Source: Saccharospirillum sp. MSK14-1
GTDB lineage: Bacteria > Pseudomonadota > Gammaproteobacteria > Pseudomonadales > Natronospirillaceae
NCBI RefSeq assembly: GCF_003054965.1
Contig: NZ_MIES01000033.1
Location: forward strand, 930,001-994,000
Reading direction: 5' to 3'
Length of the DNA stretch: 64,000 nucleotides
The position numbers were made by a program, and so were the translations under genes. How positions within the stretch are numbered: position 1 is the first letter of the stretch; each line of letters begins with the position of its first letter. The notes beneath the pieces are model-generated. The model made no database searches and had not been told where the DNA came from. It was given only the letters and a program-made list of their open reading frames with translations. This document shows positions 7,675 through 16,991 of this stretch, piece by piece.

Positions 7675-7968
7675 GTGGCCGTGGTAAAACCAGGCATCTA
7701 TCAACATTTTAAAGGGCCAACTTACCGAGTTATTGGCCTTTCCCGCCACAGTGAAACTGAAGCACCCTTGGTGGTTTATCAGTGCTTATACGGGGATTTC
7801 GATCTTTGGGTTCGCCCGTTGGAAAGCTTCGAATCCCAAGCTGAGTGGGAAGGGGAGATTGTTGAGCGGTTTAAATGGATTCAGCCCTTATCTGAAGCGG
7901 ATTGGCTGGCATTAGGTAAGGCTTTGGCATCGGATTCGTTCTCGGATTCTTCAAACTCCGAGGTATAA
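7675..7968 (+). CDS. DUF1653 domain protein
   Basis: 97 aa from GTG 7675, chosen because GGGAG (7665-7669) lies 5 bases upstream; earlier in-frame starts fall in or against the preceding terminator. Residues 3-65 (KPGIYQHFKGPTYRVIGLSRHSET ... YGDFDLWVRPLESF) match the short beta-rich DUF1653 domain, whose function is unknown. The C-terminal 30 residues are poorly conserved-looking and serine-rich. Its last 88 bases overlap the convergent gene on the other strand. Confidence 0.72.
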   Translation: MAVVKPGIYQHFKGPTYRVIGLSRHSETEAPLVVYQCLYGDFDLWVRPLESFESQAEWEGEIVERFKWIQPLSEADWLALGKALASDSFSDSSNSEV

Positions 7969-8633
7969 AGTCCCGCGATCAATCGTGACAATTTACGGAT
8001 TTGCTCCGTCTTTTCTTCGTAGTGAATATCAGAGTTAATCAGCATGTCCTTGGCGTGCTTATAATAAGCTGCAGCCATCGCCAGATCGCCATTATCGCGC
8101 GCCTGTACGGCTTGGAATTTATAGGCTTCCGCTTCCAGCTCTAAGGTGCGACGACGCAGTCGCTCGAGATGAACATCCGCTTCGCCTTCGGTTAACGCGC
8201 CATCAGTGATGCGTCGTTTGATGAGCTTGGCGGTGCGATTGAAATGACGTTTCATCAACAGAATTTCACGGTCTGTTGTCGGTGTAATTGGTTGATTGGC
8301 ATTATCACCCAGCGCTTCGATGGTTCGCTCGAGGTCCTGATAATATTGCAGGCGTTCTTGTGAATGTTTGTCGTCAGGTGCGAGTTCTATCAGGCTTTGA
8401 GCGTCGTCAATCAGCATGGATTGAAGGTGCATCAAGAGCTCGGGGTTGCGGTCATAAGACATTAGGGTGTCGAATAATTCTTCCACTTTGTGCTGGCGCG
8501 AGCGACGAACTCGCAATGCTTCGCGCAGTTCGCTGTCTTCCACTTCGCGTTGGTGCGCCAATCGGCTGATATAGAGGCCACCAAACATCAGGCCAATCAA
8601 TAAAATGATGGCGATAATGGCAAAAAAAGACAC
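7881..8633 (-). CDS. Membrane-anchored coiled-coil protein, unknown function
   Basis: 250 aa from GTG 8633, with AAGGAG about 8 bases upstream. Residues 1-24 are one hydrophobic helix (FFAIIAIILLIGLMFGGLYI). The rest is charged and mostly helical, with likely coiled coils (RQREVEDSELREALRVRRSRQHKVEELF-type) and a region with YYKHAKDML resembling a tetratricopeptide-like helix. I do not recognise a named family. It diverges from topA across a 428-base gap and overlaps the DUF1653 gene tail to tail by 88 bases. Confidence 0.6.
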   Translation of the reverse strand: MSFFAIIAIILLIGLMFGGLYISRLAHQREVEDSELREALRVRRSRQHKVEELFDTLMSYDRNPELLMHLQSMLIDDAQSLIELAPDDKHSQERLQYYQDLERTIEALGDNANQPITPTTDREILLMKRHFNRTAKLIKRRITDGALTEGEADVHLERLRRRTLELEAEAYKFQAVQARDNGDLAMAAAYYKHAKDMLINSDIHYEEKTEQIRKLSRLIAGLYTSEFEESENESDAKALPNASQSASDKG

Positions 8634-9061
8634 GCCAGCAGACTCCTTCGTTTAGCCAATATCAGGCAAATGCATACGGCCTGAACCCCGATTACGATAG
8701 GGTATCGGCCGATGGGCGCAATTATGTTGTCGTCAAGTCACTATAAAAGGCCTTGGCTTGGGGTGAAAGTGATATTGATTCGTGTGTGACCACAACGAAA
8801 GCGGTCCGAGAAGGTTGGATGGACGGTGTTTTCCAGCGTTTGCTACCCAACCGGGTGGCGTTAAAGTCGGGGCCTAATTTCGCATCGCTATGTGGCGCAA
8901 AGCCGGGTGTTATCGGCGTGGAAGCGGATTTTTCGGGGTCGTCCTGGTCACTCGAAAACTTGACCTCGCTGATTCAAGCGTATATACGTCTGCGCCTCTT
9001 GCGCCTTCAGCGGGTCGTGAGCTAAGTATATAAAAGGAAGCGATAGGCGGAATTAAAACGC
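8634..9061. other. 428-base gap upstream of topA
   Basis: No convincing gene was found. A rightward frame 8753-9025 starts at a TTG without a ribosome binding site, resembles no family I know and is probably noise. The gap must hold the promoters of topA and of the divergent coiled-coil gene. Confidence 0.4.
8960..8988 (+). promoter_or_regulatory. Candidate topA promoter
   Basis: TTGACC (8960-8965, 5 of 6 to consensus) is followed by TATACG at a 17-base spacing (8983-8988), overlapping TATATA (8981-8986) at 15. It lies about 75 bases upstream of the topA ATG. Confidence 0.45.
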
Positions 9062-11785
9062 ATGGGTAAATCACTGGTCATTGTCGAGTCTCCGGCCAAA
9101 GCCAAGACGATCAACCGCTACCTGGGCAACGATTTTATCGTTAAGTCCTCGGTGGGCCACATTCGTGACCTGCCCACCAGCGGCCAGTCCAAGCCGGTGG
9201 ATGCCAAGGCGCGCGCTCGCCAGGCGGCGGAAACTCGCAAGATGTCACCGGAACAAAAGGCACGCCACAAGCAGCGCAAAGCCAAGGAACAGTTGATTGC
9301 GCGCATGGGCATCAACCCGGATAAAGACTGGGAAGCCCATTACGAAGTGCTGCCAGGCAAAGAAAAAGTTGTCGATGAATTACGTCGTCTGGCCAAGTCA
9401 GCCGATGCCATCTATCTCGCGACGGATTTGGACCGTGAAGGGGAAGCCATTGCCTGGCACCTTCAGGAAAGTATTGGCCAGGCGCCGGAAAAATACCGTC
9501 GTGTGGTCTTTAACGAGATCACCAAAAAAGCCATTCAGGGCGCGTTTGAACAGCCCGGTGAGCTGGACCTGAACCGGGTTAATGCGCAGCAGGCGCGTCG
9601 TTTTCTCGATCGCGTTGTCGGCTATATGGTATCGCCGCTGTTGTGGGCGAAAGTGGCTCGCGGTCTGAGTGCTGGCCGTGTGCAGTCGGTGGCGGTCCGG
9701 TTAATTGTTGAGCGCGAACGTGAAATTCGCGCCTTTACCCCGGAAGAATTTTGGGACCTTCATGCATTGACTCAGAGCCCCGCGGGCGCTCAAGTGCGTT
9801 TTGAGGTCACCCATTATCAGGGCGAAAAATACCGGCCGGTGAATGCTGAGCAAAGCCAGGCGCACGTTGAACGCCTGCGTGAATTGCCGCTGACCATTAC
9901 CGATCGTGAAGACAAACCGACGCAGTCGCGCCCGTCAGCGCCATTCATTACCTCGACGCTGCAACAGGCCGCCAGTACCCGCTTGGGTTACAGCGTTAAG
10001 AAAACCATGACCATGGCGCAGCGCCTTTACGAGGCCGGTCACATCACCTATATGCGAACCGACTCAACCAACCTCAGTGCGGAGGCGGTCAATTCTGCGC
10101 GTGAGTTTATTGGTGACGAGTACGGCGATAACTACCTGCCCGAAAAGCCAGCGGTCTATGGCAGCCGGGAAGGTGCTCAGGAAGCGCACGAAGCGATACG
10201 GCCCTCGTACGTCAATCGACGCAGTGCTGACCTCAGTGACATGGAACGCGACGCACAGCGCCTCTATGAGTTGATCTGGCAGCGCTTCGTCGCTTGTCAG
10301 ATGGTGCCAGCCAAATATAAGAGCACGCTGCTGACGATTAAGACGGGCGATTACGAACTGAAAGCCCGCGGTCGAGTGGTCGTTTTTGACGGTTACACCC
10401 GGGTAATGTCGCAGCCCGCCAAAGGGGATGACGCGACTGAATTGCCGGACCTGAGCGTTCAGGACGCCATGTCGCTGCAACAGCTCGAACCCAAACAGCA
10501 CTTCACCAAGCCGCCCGCGCGTTACACCGAGGCGTCGTTGGTTAAAGAGTTGGAAAAGCAGGGCATTGGCCGGCCATCGACCTACGCGTCGATCATCTCC
10601 ACCATTCAGGATCGTGGCTATGTCCGGTTGCAAAACCGGCGTTTCTACGCAGAAAAAATCGGTGACATTGTGACCGATCGCCTGACGGAATCGTTCAGCG
10701 ATTTGCTGCAATACCAGTTCACCGCGCGCCTGGAAGAGTATCTCGATGAGATCGCCACCGGTGAGCGCACCTGGAAAGAGGTGCTGAACTCCTTCTACAC
10801 CGATTTCACCCGTCAGTTGGAGCAGGCCGAGTCGGATGACGGCGGCATGCGTGCTAATGAGCCGACGCTGACCGATATCGAATGCCCACGATGCGGTCGG
10901 CCGATGATGGTCCGCAACGGCACCACCGGTGTGTTCCTGGGTTGCTCAGGCTACAACCTGCCGCCCAAAGAGCGCTGCAAAGGCACGCTGAACCTGATCC
11001 CAGGCGAGGAAGCTTTGTCCGTCGATGATGACGATGATGAAGCCGAAGCCCAGGCGCTGCGCCACAAAGAACGTTGTGATATCTGTGGTACGGCGATGGA
11101 TTCGTACCTGATCGACGAACACCGTAAATTGCATATCTGCGGCAATAACCCGGATTGTTCCGGCTTTAAAGTCGAGCAGGGCCAATACAAGATTAAAGGC
11201 TACGACGGTCCGACACTGGAGTGCGATAAGTGCGGCAGTGAGATGCAATTAAAGAGCGGTCGTTTTGGCAAGTACTTCGGCTGTACCAACGAAGACTGCA
11301 AGAACACCCGCAAGCTGTTGCGCAGTGGCGAGCCTGCACCACCGAAAATGGATCCGATTAAGATGCCCGAGCTGGCGTGTCAGAAAGTGGATGACACCTA
11401 TGTACTGCGTGACGGCGCGTCCGGACTGTTTTTGGCAGCGAGTCAGTTCCCTAAAAACCGGGAAACACGACCGCCGCAAGTGCAGGAATTGGTGCCTCAC
11501 AAAGCGGAACTGCCGGACAAATATCAATACATTCTGGATGCGCCCGCTGAAGACGGCGATGGCCGCCCAACCGTGATTCGTTACAGCCGTAAGACTCAGG
11601 AACAATACGTCATGACGGAAGATGACAGCGGCAAAGCAACGGGCTGGAAGGCGTTTTATCGTGATGGTCAGTGGCAGGTAGAGGCGCCCGCCAAAGCGAA
11701 GCCAAAGGCCAAAGCGAAGGCTAAATCGAAAGCCAAAGCCAAACCTAAGGCCAAAGCAACGGCGAAGAAAAAAACCTCGGCTTAA
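9062..11785 (+). CDS. topA: DNA topoisomerase I
   Basis: 907 aa, type IA topoisomerase that relaxes negative supercoils through a transient 5'-phosphotyrosine. The Toprim domain starts at residue 4 ([17 protein letters not shown]) and includes [13 protein letters not shown]. The nucleophile is Y330 in [10 protein letters not shown]. Three topoisomerase zinc ribbons begin near C608 (CPRCGRPM), C672 (CDICGTAM) and C721 (CDKCGSEM). A further C-terminal domain is followed by an extreme Lys/Ala tail over the last ~30 residues, coded by a repetitive GCC-AAA type tract. Such tails are likely nonspecific DNA- or RNA polymerase-binding extensions. It is a single-gene unit with its own strong terminator. 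Confidence 0.97.
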   Translation: MGKSLVIVESPAKAKTINRYLGNDFIVKSSVGHIRDLPTSGQSKPVDAKARARQAAETRKMSPEQKARHKQRKAKEQLIARMGINPDKDWEAHYEVLPGKEKVVDELRRLAKSADAIYLATDLDREGEAIAWHLQESIGQAPEKYRRVVFNEITKKAIQGAFEQPGELDLNRVNAQQARRFLDRVVGYMVSPLLWAKVARGLSAGRVQSVAVRLIVEREREIRAFTPEEFWDLHALTQSPAGAQVRFEVTHYQGEKYRPVNAEQSQAHVERLRELPLTITDREDKPTQSRPSAPFITSTLQQAASTRLGYSVKKTMTMAQRLYEAGHITYMRTDSTNLSAEAVNSAREFIGDEYGDNYLPEKPAVYGSREGAQEAHEAIRPSYVNRRSADLSDMERDAQRLYELIWQRFVACQMVPAKYKSTLLTIKTGDYELKARGRVVVFDGYTRVMSQPAKGDDATELPDLSVQDAMSLQQLEPKQHFTKPPARYTEASLVKELEKQGIGRPSTYASIISTIQDRGYVRLQNRRFYAEKIGDIVTDRLTESFSDLLQYQFTARLEEYLDEIATGERTWKEVLNSFYTDFTRQLEQAESDDGGMRANEPTLTDIECPRCGRPMMVRNGTTGVFLGCSGYNLPPKERCKGTLNLIPGEEALSVDDDDDEAEAQALRHKERCDICGTAMDSYLIDEHRKLHICGNNPDCSGFKVEQGQYKIKGYDGPTLECDKCGSEMQLKSGRFGKYFGCTNEDCKNTRKLLRSGEPAPPKMDPIKMPELACQKVDDTYVLRDGASGLFLAASQFPKNRETRPPQVQELVPHKAELPDKYQYILDAPAEDGDGRPTVIRYSRKTQEQYVMTEDDSGKATGWKAFYRDGQWQVEAPAKAKPKAKAKAKSKAKAKPKAKATAKKKTSA

Positions 11786-11798
11786 TTTGCCGCGGTTC

Positions 11799-11832
11799 AA
11801 AAAAAAGCGAGGCCAGCGCCTCGCTTTTTTTA
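11799..11832 (+). terminator. Terminator of topA
   Basis: Arms GCGAGGC (11807-11813) and GCCTCGC (11818-11824), flanked by A-run and T-run, form a long intrinsic terminator. Confidence 0.9.
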
Positions 11833-11845
11833 TGGAATTCAGACC

Positions 11846-11876
11846 AAAAAAAACCGGCAAAAGCCGGTTTTTTTTA
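11846..11876 (-). terminator. Terminator of gltA
   Basis: Arms AAACCGGC (11851-11858) and GCCGGTTT (11863-11870) lie between an A-run and a T-run. Read leftward, it follows the gltA stop by about 13 bases. With the topA terminator it insulates the convergent pair. Confidence 0.88.
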
Positions 11877-11888
11877 ATGGGGCAGTGA

Positions 11889-13166
11889 TTATTTGCCCGG
11901 TACGTCGCGCTGGGTGTGACCCTTGTACAGCTGACGCGGACGACCAATGCGGTAAGCGCCGCTGATCATCTCTTTCCAGTGCGCAATCCAGCCTGGAGTA
12001 CGGCCGACGGCAAATAAAACCGTGAACATATCGGTCGGAATGCCCAGGGCTTTGAAGATGATGCCGGAATAGAAATCGACGTTCGGATAGAGTTTTTTCT
12101 CGATGAAATATTCATCTTCCAGAGCGATTTTTTCCAGGCGCATGGCAATCTTCAGCAGAGGGTCGTTACCGACGCCCAGTTCAGACAGCACTTCATCGCA
12201 GGTTTCTTTCATCACTTTGGCGCGCGGGTCGTAGTTCTTATAAACCCGATGACCAAAGCCCATCAGACGGAACGGATCGTCCTTGTCCTTGGCGCGGGCA
12301 ATGAACTCTTCGATGCGCGATTCATCACCGATTTCTTCAAGCATGGTCAGCACAGCTTCGTTAGCACCACCGTGTGCCGGGCCCCACAGCGCGGCAATAC
12401 CGGCTGCGATACAGGCGAACGGATTGGCACCAGAGGAGCCGGCCAGACGCACGGTCGACGTTGAGGCGTTTTGCTCATGATCGGCGTGCAGCGTGAAGAT
12501 TTTATCCATGGCGCGAGCCAGGGTAGGGCTGACCTGATATTCCTGAGCGGGGCTCGAGAACATCATGTGCAGGAAGTTCCCACCGTAGGACAGATCGTTC
12601 CGCGGATACACAAACGGCTGACCGATGGAGTACTTATAGGTCATCGCTGCCAGGGTCGGCATCTTCGAGATCAGACGATGAGCCGCGACTTCACGATGAC
12701 GCTCGTTAGTAATGTCGAGTGAGTCGTGATAGAAGGCCGACAACGCGCCAACCACACCGACCATGATCGCCATAGGGTGAGAGTCGCGGCGGAAGCCTTG
12801 GAAGAATTGACGCATCTGCTCGTGCACCATGGTGTGGTGGCTGATCACATGCTGAAACTCTTTTTTCTGATCTGCGCTGGGCAAATCTCCGTAGAGCAGC
12901 AGGTAGCAGACGTCGAGATAATCGGCTTTATTGGCCAATTGATCGATGGGGTAGCCACGGTGCAAAAGCACACCTTGGTCACCGTCGATGTAGGTAATTT
13001 CAGACTCGCAGGATGCGGTGGAAACGAAGCCGGGGTCGTAGGTAAACAGACCGTTTGCAGTCAGTGAACGAACGTCCACAACATCAGGACCCATGGTGCC
13101 GGAATGCACAGGCAGTTCGATTGGGTCGCGTCCTTCGATGACCAACTTGGCAGTCTTGTCAGTCAT
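11889..13166 (-). CDS. gltA: Citrate synthase, hexameric type II
   Basis: 425 aa, matching the ~427 residues of the NADH-regulated gammaproteobacterial enzyme. It condenses acetyl-CoA with oxaloacetate to citrate. The catalytic triad is visible as H265 (GPAHGGAN), H306 (GFGHRVYK) and D364 (NVDFYSG). I chose ATG 13166 because GAGGAGG precedes it. The longer frame to 13322 begins inside the promoter. It is transcribed away from the sdh-suc operon, giving a divergent TCA-cycle locus with a leader of roughly 150 bases. Confidence 0.96.
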   Translation of the reverse strand: MTDKTAKLVIEGRDPIELPVHSGTMGPDVVDVRSLTANGLFTYDPGFVSTASCESEITYIDGDQGVLLHRGYPIDQLANKADYLDVCYLLLYGDLPSADQKKEFQHVISHHTMVHEQMRQFFQGFRRDSHPMAIMVGVVGALSAFYHDSLDITNERHREVAAHRLISKMPTLAAMTYKYSIGQPFVYPRNDLSYGGNFLHMMFSSPAQEYQVSPTLARAMDKIFTLHADHEQNASTSTVRLAGSSGANPFACIAAGIAALWGPAHGGANEAVLTMLEEIGDESRIEEFIARAKDKDDPFRLMGFGHRVYKNYDPRAKVMKETCDEVLSELGVGNDPLLKIAMRLEKIALEDEYFIEKKLYPNVDFYSGIIFKALGIPTDMFTVLFAVGRTPGWIAHWKEMISGAYRIGRPRQLYKGHTQRDVPGK

Positions 13167-13321
13167 GAGGGCCTCCTCTGTAATGCCGGGGTTAAGCGTC
13201 GGAAAGGGTGACGCAAAAGGGGTGAAACAGTGCACCTTTAGACGATAGCGCTCTAGCAGGAAAAGCACTGTCTTGCATCTATCTTGATAGAGTTGTGACG
13301 CAGGGTGCGAAATCGCGCACA

Positions 13322-13349
13322 ACTATAGAGAGTTGCGATCGTTTGTCAA
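13322..13349 (-). promoter_or_regulatory. gltA promoter
   Basis: On the minus strand TTGACA (13349-13344), 16 bases, then TATAGT (13327-13322). The -35 is perfect and the -10 matches 5 of 6. The predicted transcript has an untranslated leader of about 150 bases before the gltA ATG. Confidence 0.7.
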
Positions 13350-13462
13350 TTTGACCGAAGTTGGTCTAAACCAAAAGTATCAATGGCAAGTTAAAATCGA
13401 TGGATACAATAGCAGAACCCTATGGGGCCCCCGTAAACACTGCGTTCCCGACCTGTATCCAT

Positions 13463-13491
13463 TTGTAATTGTCGGAATCGGTCACTATAAT
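13463..13491 (+). promoter_or_regulatory. sdhCDAB promoter
   Basis: TTGTAA (13463-13468), 17 bases, then a perfect TATAAT (13486-13491). It lies about 100 bases upstream of the sdhC start in the 432-base gltA-sdhC gap. That gap otherwise shows only the gltA promoter and leader. Confidence 0.7.
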
Positions 13492-13598
13492 TCCGGCGCA
13501 TTTCGGGGTCGGGCCAATTGCCTTAACCGTGCCTGGTAGTTGGTTTGACCGTTCCAGCCGCCCCCAAAGGGCTTGCACATCAATAAGAGTGAACTGCC

Positions 13599-13973
13599 GT
13601 GAACAATCACCGACCAAAGAACCTTGACCTGGGAACGATACGTTTCCCGGTCACTGCGATAGCGTCGATCATCCACCGTGTCACAGGTGTTGGCCTGTTT
13701 TTCGCCGTTGGCTTTCTGGTCTGGGCGCTGGGCCTGAGTCTCGAGTCCCGTCAGGGGTTTGATCAGGTCGCTGCCGTCCTGACCCATCCGCTGGCCAAAC
13801 TGATCACCTGGGGCATTCTTTCTTTGGTGGTGTATCACTTTATTGCAGGCATTAAGCACCTGATCATGGATGCTGGTTATGCTGAAACATTGAATGGCGG
13901 TACCTGGGCTTCTCGTATTGCTCTGGTACTGGCTGTTGCTGGCATTGTATTGATGGGGGTTTGGGTATGGTAA
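13599..13973 (+). CDS. sdhC: Succinate dehydrogenase cytochrome b556 subunit
   Basis: 124 aa with three transmembrane helices, one half of the membrane anchor of complex II. The NLDLGTIRFPVTAIASIIHR motif contains quinone-site S23 and R27, and heme ligand H80 lies in VVYHFIAGIKHLIMD. Both sets align with E. coli SdhC S27, R31 and H84. It starts at GTG 13599, preceded by AAGAG. Its stop overlaps the sdhD start by 7 bases. Confidence 0.95.
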   Translation: MNNHRPKNLDLGTIRFPVTAIASIIHRVTGVGLFFAVGFLVWALGLSLESRQGFDQVAAVLTHPLAKLITWGILSLVVYHFIAGIKHLIMDAGYAETLNGGTWASRIALVLAVAGIVLMGVWVW

Positions 13974-14314
13974 GAAGCATCACGAACCTGTCGCGCAGCG
14001 GCCTTGCGGACTGGATGATTCAGCGGATTTCCGCGGTACTCCTGGCCACCTACACACTCTTTATTCTGGGCGTTTTTGTTGCCAACCCGGATCTCGGTTA
14101 TGCCGAATGGCAGCAATTGTTTTCTCAGTTCTGGGTCAAAATCTACACTCTGGTAACGCTGCTGGCTTTGGTCGGGCATATCTGGGTGGGCATGTGGACC
14201 GTCGCAACTGATTATCTGAAAAACGCCTGGGTTCGCTTTATCGTTTTGTTTGTGATCGCTGTGACCGCTTTTGTTTATCTGGTCGCCGGTGTGTCCGCAG
14301 TGTGGGGTGTATAA
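13967..14314 (+). CDS. sdhD: Succinate dehydrogenase membrane anchor subunit
   Basis: 115 aa with three transmembrane helices. It holds the second heme b ligand H71 (VGHIWVG) and quinone-site D82-Y83 (TDY), at the same numbers as in E. coli SdhD. ATG 13967 lies within the last codons of sdhC (7-base overlap), which implies translational coupling. An in-frame TTG 6 bases earlier is less likely. Confidence 0.94.
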   Translation: MVRSITNLSRSGLADWMIQRISAVLLATYTLFILGVFVANPDLGYAEWQQLFSQFWVKIYTLVTLLALVGHIWVGMWTVATDYLKNAWVRFIVLFVIAVTAFVYLVAGVSAVWGV

Positions 14315-14317
14315 GGT

Positions 14318-16090
14318 ATGGCTAAGATTAAAACGATGACCTACGACGCCATCGTCGTCGGTGGTGGCGGCAGCGGCCTGCGGGCAGCGCTGCAATTGGC
14401 ACAGTCGGGTTTGAATACCGCTGTGGTTTCCAAAGTGTTTCCGACGCGTTCTCATACCGTATCTGCTCAGGGTGGTATTACCTGCGCGATCGCCAGTGCC
14501 GATCCGGATGATGATTGGCGTTGGCACATGTACGACACCGTCAAAGGTTCCGATTACATCGGTGACCAGGACGCGATCGAGTACATGTGTTCAGTCGGCC
14601 CGGAAGCGGTATTCGAACTGGACCATATGGGTCTGCCGTTCTCTCGCTTTGAAAACGGTCGTATCTACCAGCGTCCGTTTGGCGGTCAGTCCAAAGGCCC
14701 CGATAACCCCACTCAGGCTGCTCGTACCTGTGCCGCGGCGGACCGTACCGGTCACGCTCTGCTGCATACGCTGTATCAAGGCAACCTGAAAGCCGGAACG
14801 TCTTTCCTTAATGAATGGTATGCCGTCGATCTGGTGACCAACGCCAAGGGCGCGGTCACCGGCGTCGTTGCGATTGAAATCGAAACCGGCGACGTTGTTC
14901 ATATCCAGTCAAAAGCGACCGTGCTGGCGACCGGTGGTGCGGGCCGTATTTATGCGTCTACCACGAATGCCCTGATCAACACGGGCGACGGTATCGGCAT
15001 GGCATTGCGTGCCGGCTTCCACGTTCAGGATATGGAAATGTGGCAGTTCCACCCGACCGGTATTTACGGCGCTGGCACACTGGTCACCGAAGGTTGCCGT
15101 GGTGAAGGCGGCTACTTGATCAATAAAGACGGCGAGCGCTTTATGGAGCGTTATGCGCCGAACGCCAAAGACCTGGCCGGCCGCGATGTCGTGGCACGTT
15201 CCATGGTGTTGGAAATCCTTGAAGGTCGCGGTGGCGGCGAAGAGGGCGATCACGTTTATCTTAAGCTCGATCACTTGGGTGAAGAACTGCTGCAAAGCCG
15301 TCTGCCGGGTATTGTTGAGCTGTCTAAAACCTTTGCCCACGTTGACCCTGCTAAAGAGCCGATCCCTGTGGTGCCAACCTGCCACTATATGATGGGCGGC
15401 ATTCCGACCAACATCGGCGGCCAAGCCCTGATGATGGACGAAAACGGCAACGACAAAGTCATTGATGGTCTGTACGCCTGTGGTGAAGCGGCTTGTGTAT
15501 CGGTTCACGGTGCCAACCGTCTGGGTGGCAACTCCTTGCTTGACCTGGTGGTCTTTGGTCGCGCAGCGGGTATGCAAATCGAGAAAACCATTCGCGAAGG
15601 CTACGAATCCGATGCGGCGACTGCCGAGGACATCGATCGTGCAATGGCGCGTCTGAACGCCTTGGAAAACACCACCGAAGGCGAAAGCGTTGCCGCTGTG
15701 AAGAAAGACCTGCAGAACACAATGCAGCTGCACTTCGGCGTATTCCGCGAAGGCAAGAGCATGGCCGAAGGTCTGAAGAAGCTGGCGGAAATTCGCGAGC
15801 GTGTTGGTAAGGTTAAGCTCGACGATAAGAGTAAGGCGTTCAACACCGCTCGTATCGAAGCGCTGGAACTGGCCAACCTGCTGGAAGTGGCTGAAGCGAC
15901 GGCAGTTGCCGCAGAGCAGCGCACTGAGAGCCGTGGTGCTCACGCTCGTGAAGACTATCAGGACCGCGATGATGAGAACTGGCTGTGCCACTCCATCTTC
16001 AAGCCGGCGGATAAATCGATCGCCAAGCGCGCGGTTAACTTCTCGCCGAAGACGGTCGACACCTTCCAACCCAAGGTCCGCACCTACTAA
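14318..16090 (+). CDS. sdhA: Succinate dehydrogenase flavoprotein subunit
   Basis: 590 aa, the catalytic subunit that oxidises succinate to fumarate. An FAD-binding [11 protein letters not shown] motif lies at residues 15-25 and the covalent FAD histidine is H46 (SHTVSAQGG). [21 protein letters not shown] lines the dicarboxylate site. The C-terminal domain ends with the usual DDENWLCHS and TFQPKVRTY. It follows sdhD after 3 bases. Confidence 0.97.
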   Translation: MAKIKTMTYDAIVVGGGGSGLRAALQLAQSGLNTAVVSKVFPTRSHTVSAQGGITCAIASADPDDDWRWHMYDTVKGSDYIGDQDAIEYMCSVGPEAVFELDHMGLPFSRFENGRIYQRPFGGQSKGPDNPTQAARTCAAADRTGHALLHTLYQGNLKAGTSFLNEWYAVDLVTNAKGAVTGVVAIEIETGDVVHIQSKATVLATGGAGRIYASTTNALINTGDGIGMALRAGFHVQDMEMWQFHPTGIYGAGTLVTEGCRGEGGYLINKDGERFMERYAPNAKDLAGRDVVARSMVLEILEGRGGGEEGDHVYLKLDHLGEELLQSRLPGIVELSKTFAHVDPAKEPIPVVPTCHYMMGGIPTNIGGQALMMDENGNDKVIDGLYACGEAACVSVHGANRLGGNSLLDLVVFGRAAGMQIEKTIREGYESDAATAEDIDRAMARLNALENTTEGESVAAVKKDLQNTMQLHFGVFREGKSMAEGLKKLAEIRERVGKVKLDDKSKAFNTARIEALELANLLEVAEATAVAAEQRTESRGAHAREDYQDRDDENWLCHSIFKPADKSIAKRAVNFSPKTVDTFQPKVRTY

Positions 16091-16113
16091 CGGTTGCCTT
16101 TTCGGAGCACGCT

Positions 16114-16821
16114 ATGAAAGTCAGTATCTATCGTTACAATCCGGAAACCGACAAGAAGCCCTATATGCAGGACTACGAGGTTGAGATTCCGGAAGGCAAG
16201 GATCTGATGGTCCTTGACGTTCTGAACCTGGTGAAAGAACAGGACACCACTGTTTCTTATCGTCGTTCCTGCCGTGAAGGCGTGTGTGGTTCGGACGGTC
16301 TGAACATCAATGGTAAGAACGGCCTGGGTTGTATTACCCATCTGTCGGATGTGAAGGGCGGCCGTGAAAAGCTGGTCATTCGTCCGCTGCCAGGGTTGCC
16401 GGTCATCCGCGACCTGGTTGTCGATATGGGTGTGTTCTACAAGCAGTACGAGAAGATCAAGCCATACCTGATCAACGATCAGCCTGCACCGGCGATCGAG
16501 CGTCTGCAAAGCCCTGAAGATCGTGACAAGCTGGATGGTCTGTATGAGTGCATTCTGTGCGCCTGCTGCTCCACCTCTTGCCCGTCGTTCTGGTGGAACC
16601 CGGATAAATTCGTCGGCCCGGCCGGTTTGCTGCAGGCATACCGTTTTCTGGCGGACAGCCGTGATACCGCCACGGCTGATCGTCTCGCCGATTTGGACGA
16701 TCCGTTCAGTGTGTTCCGTTGCCGTGGCATTATGAACTGTGTCAGTGTCTGCCCTAAAGGGCTGAACCCGACGCGGGCAATTGGCCACATTCGGTCTATG
16801 CTGTTGGCGAACGCCACCTAA
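16114..16821 (+). CDS. sdhB: Succinate dehydrogenase iron-sulfur subunit
   Basis: 235 aa, carrying electrons from FAD to quinone. The [2Fe-2S] site is SCREGVCGSDG...GC (C53, C58, D61, C73). The [4Fe-4S] site is CILCACCSTSCPS and the [3Fe-4S] site uses CRGIMNCVSVCPKG. A 23-base gap separates it from sdhA. Two hairpins follow, so part of the transcription may stop here before sucA. Confidence 0.97.
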   Translation: MKVSIYRYNPETDKKPYMQDYEVEIPEGKDLMVLDVLNLVKEQDTTVSYRRSCREGVCGSDGLNINGKNGLGCITHLSDVKGGREKLVIRPLPGLPVIRDLVVDMGVFYKQYEKIKPYLINDQPAPAIERLQSPEDRDKLDGLYECILCACCSTSCPSFWWNPDKFVGPAGLLQAYRFLADSRDTATADRLADLDDPFSVFRCRGIMNCVSVCPKGLNPTRAIGHIRSMLLANAT

Positions 16822-16830
16822 ACACGAACA

Positions 16831-16875
16831 ACCGCGTCTCTCGCGGTCAGAAACCCCGGCTCTGCCGGGGTTTTG
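16831..16875 (+). terminator. Tandem hairpins after sdhB
   Basis: ACCGCG (16831-16836) pairs with CGCGGT (16842-16847). A stronger stem AACCCCGGC (16852-16860) / GCCGGGGTT (16864-16872) has a 3-base loop and four T's. It may be a partial terminator or an RNA-stabilising element between sdhCDAB and sucAB. Confidence 0.65.
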
Positions 16876-16991
16876 TTCGGCTCCAGCCTGTGATGTTGTT
16901 GGGGATTTCTGAGCAGAGAGTGCACAATTCGAGTTGATGCCTGCGGGCATCATGATTTCTTCCGCGGTTTTGAACAAACAGGGTTCAAGCA

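Noticed and set aside
8753-9025. 90-codon rightward frame upstream of topA
   Set aside because: TTG start without a ribosome binding site, no recognisable motifs, and the promoter region of topA is expected here.
13167-13322. N-terminal extension of citrate synthase to ATG 13322
   Set aside because: The start would lie in the -10 of the gltA promoter, while ATG 13166 has a strong GAGGAGG and matches the family N-terminus.
14909-16069. 386-codon leftward frame opposite sdhA
   Set aside because: It is the antisense shadow of a highly conserved GC-rich gene; no ribosome binding site or family match.
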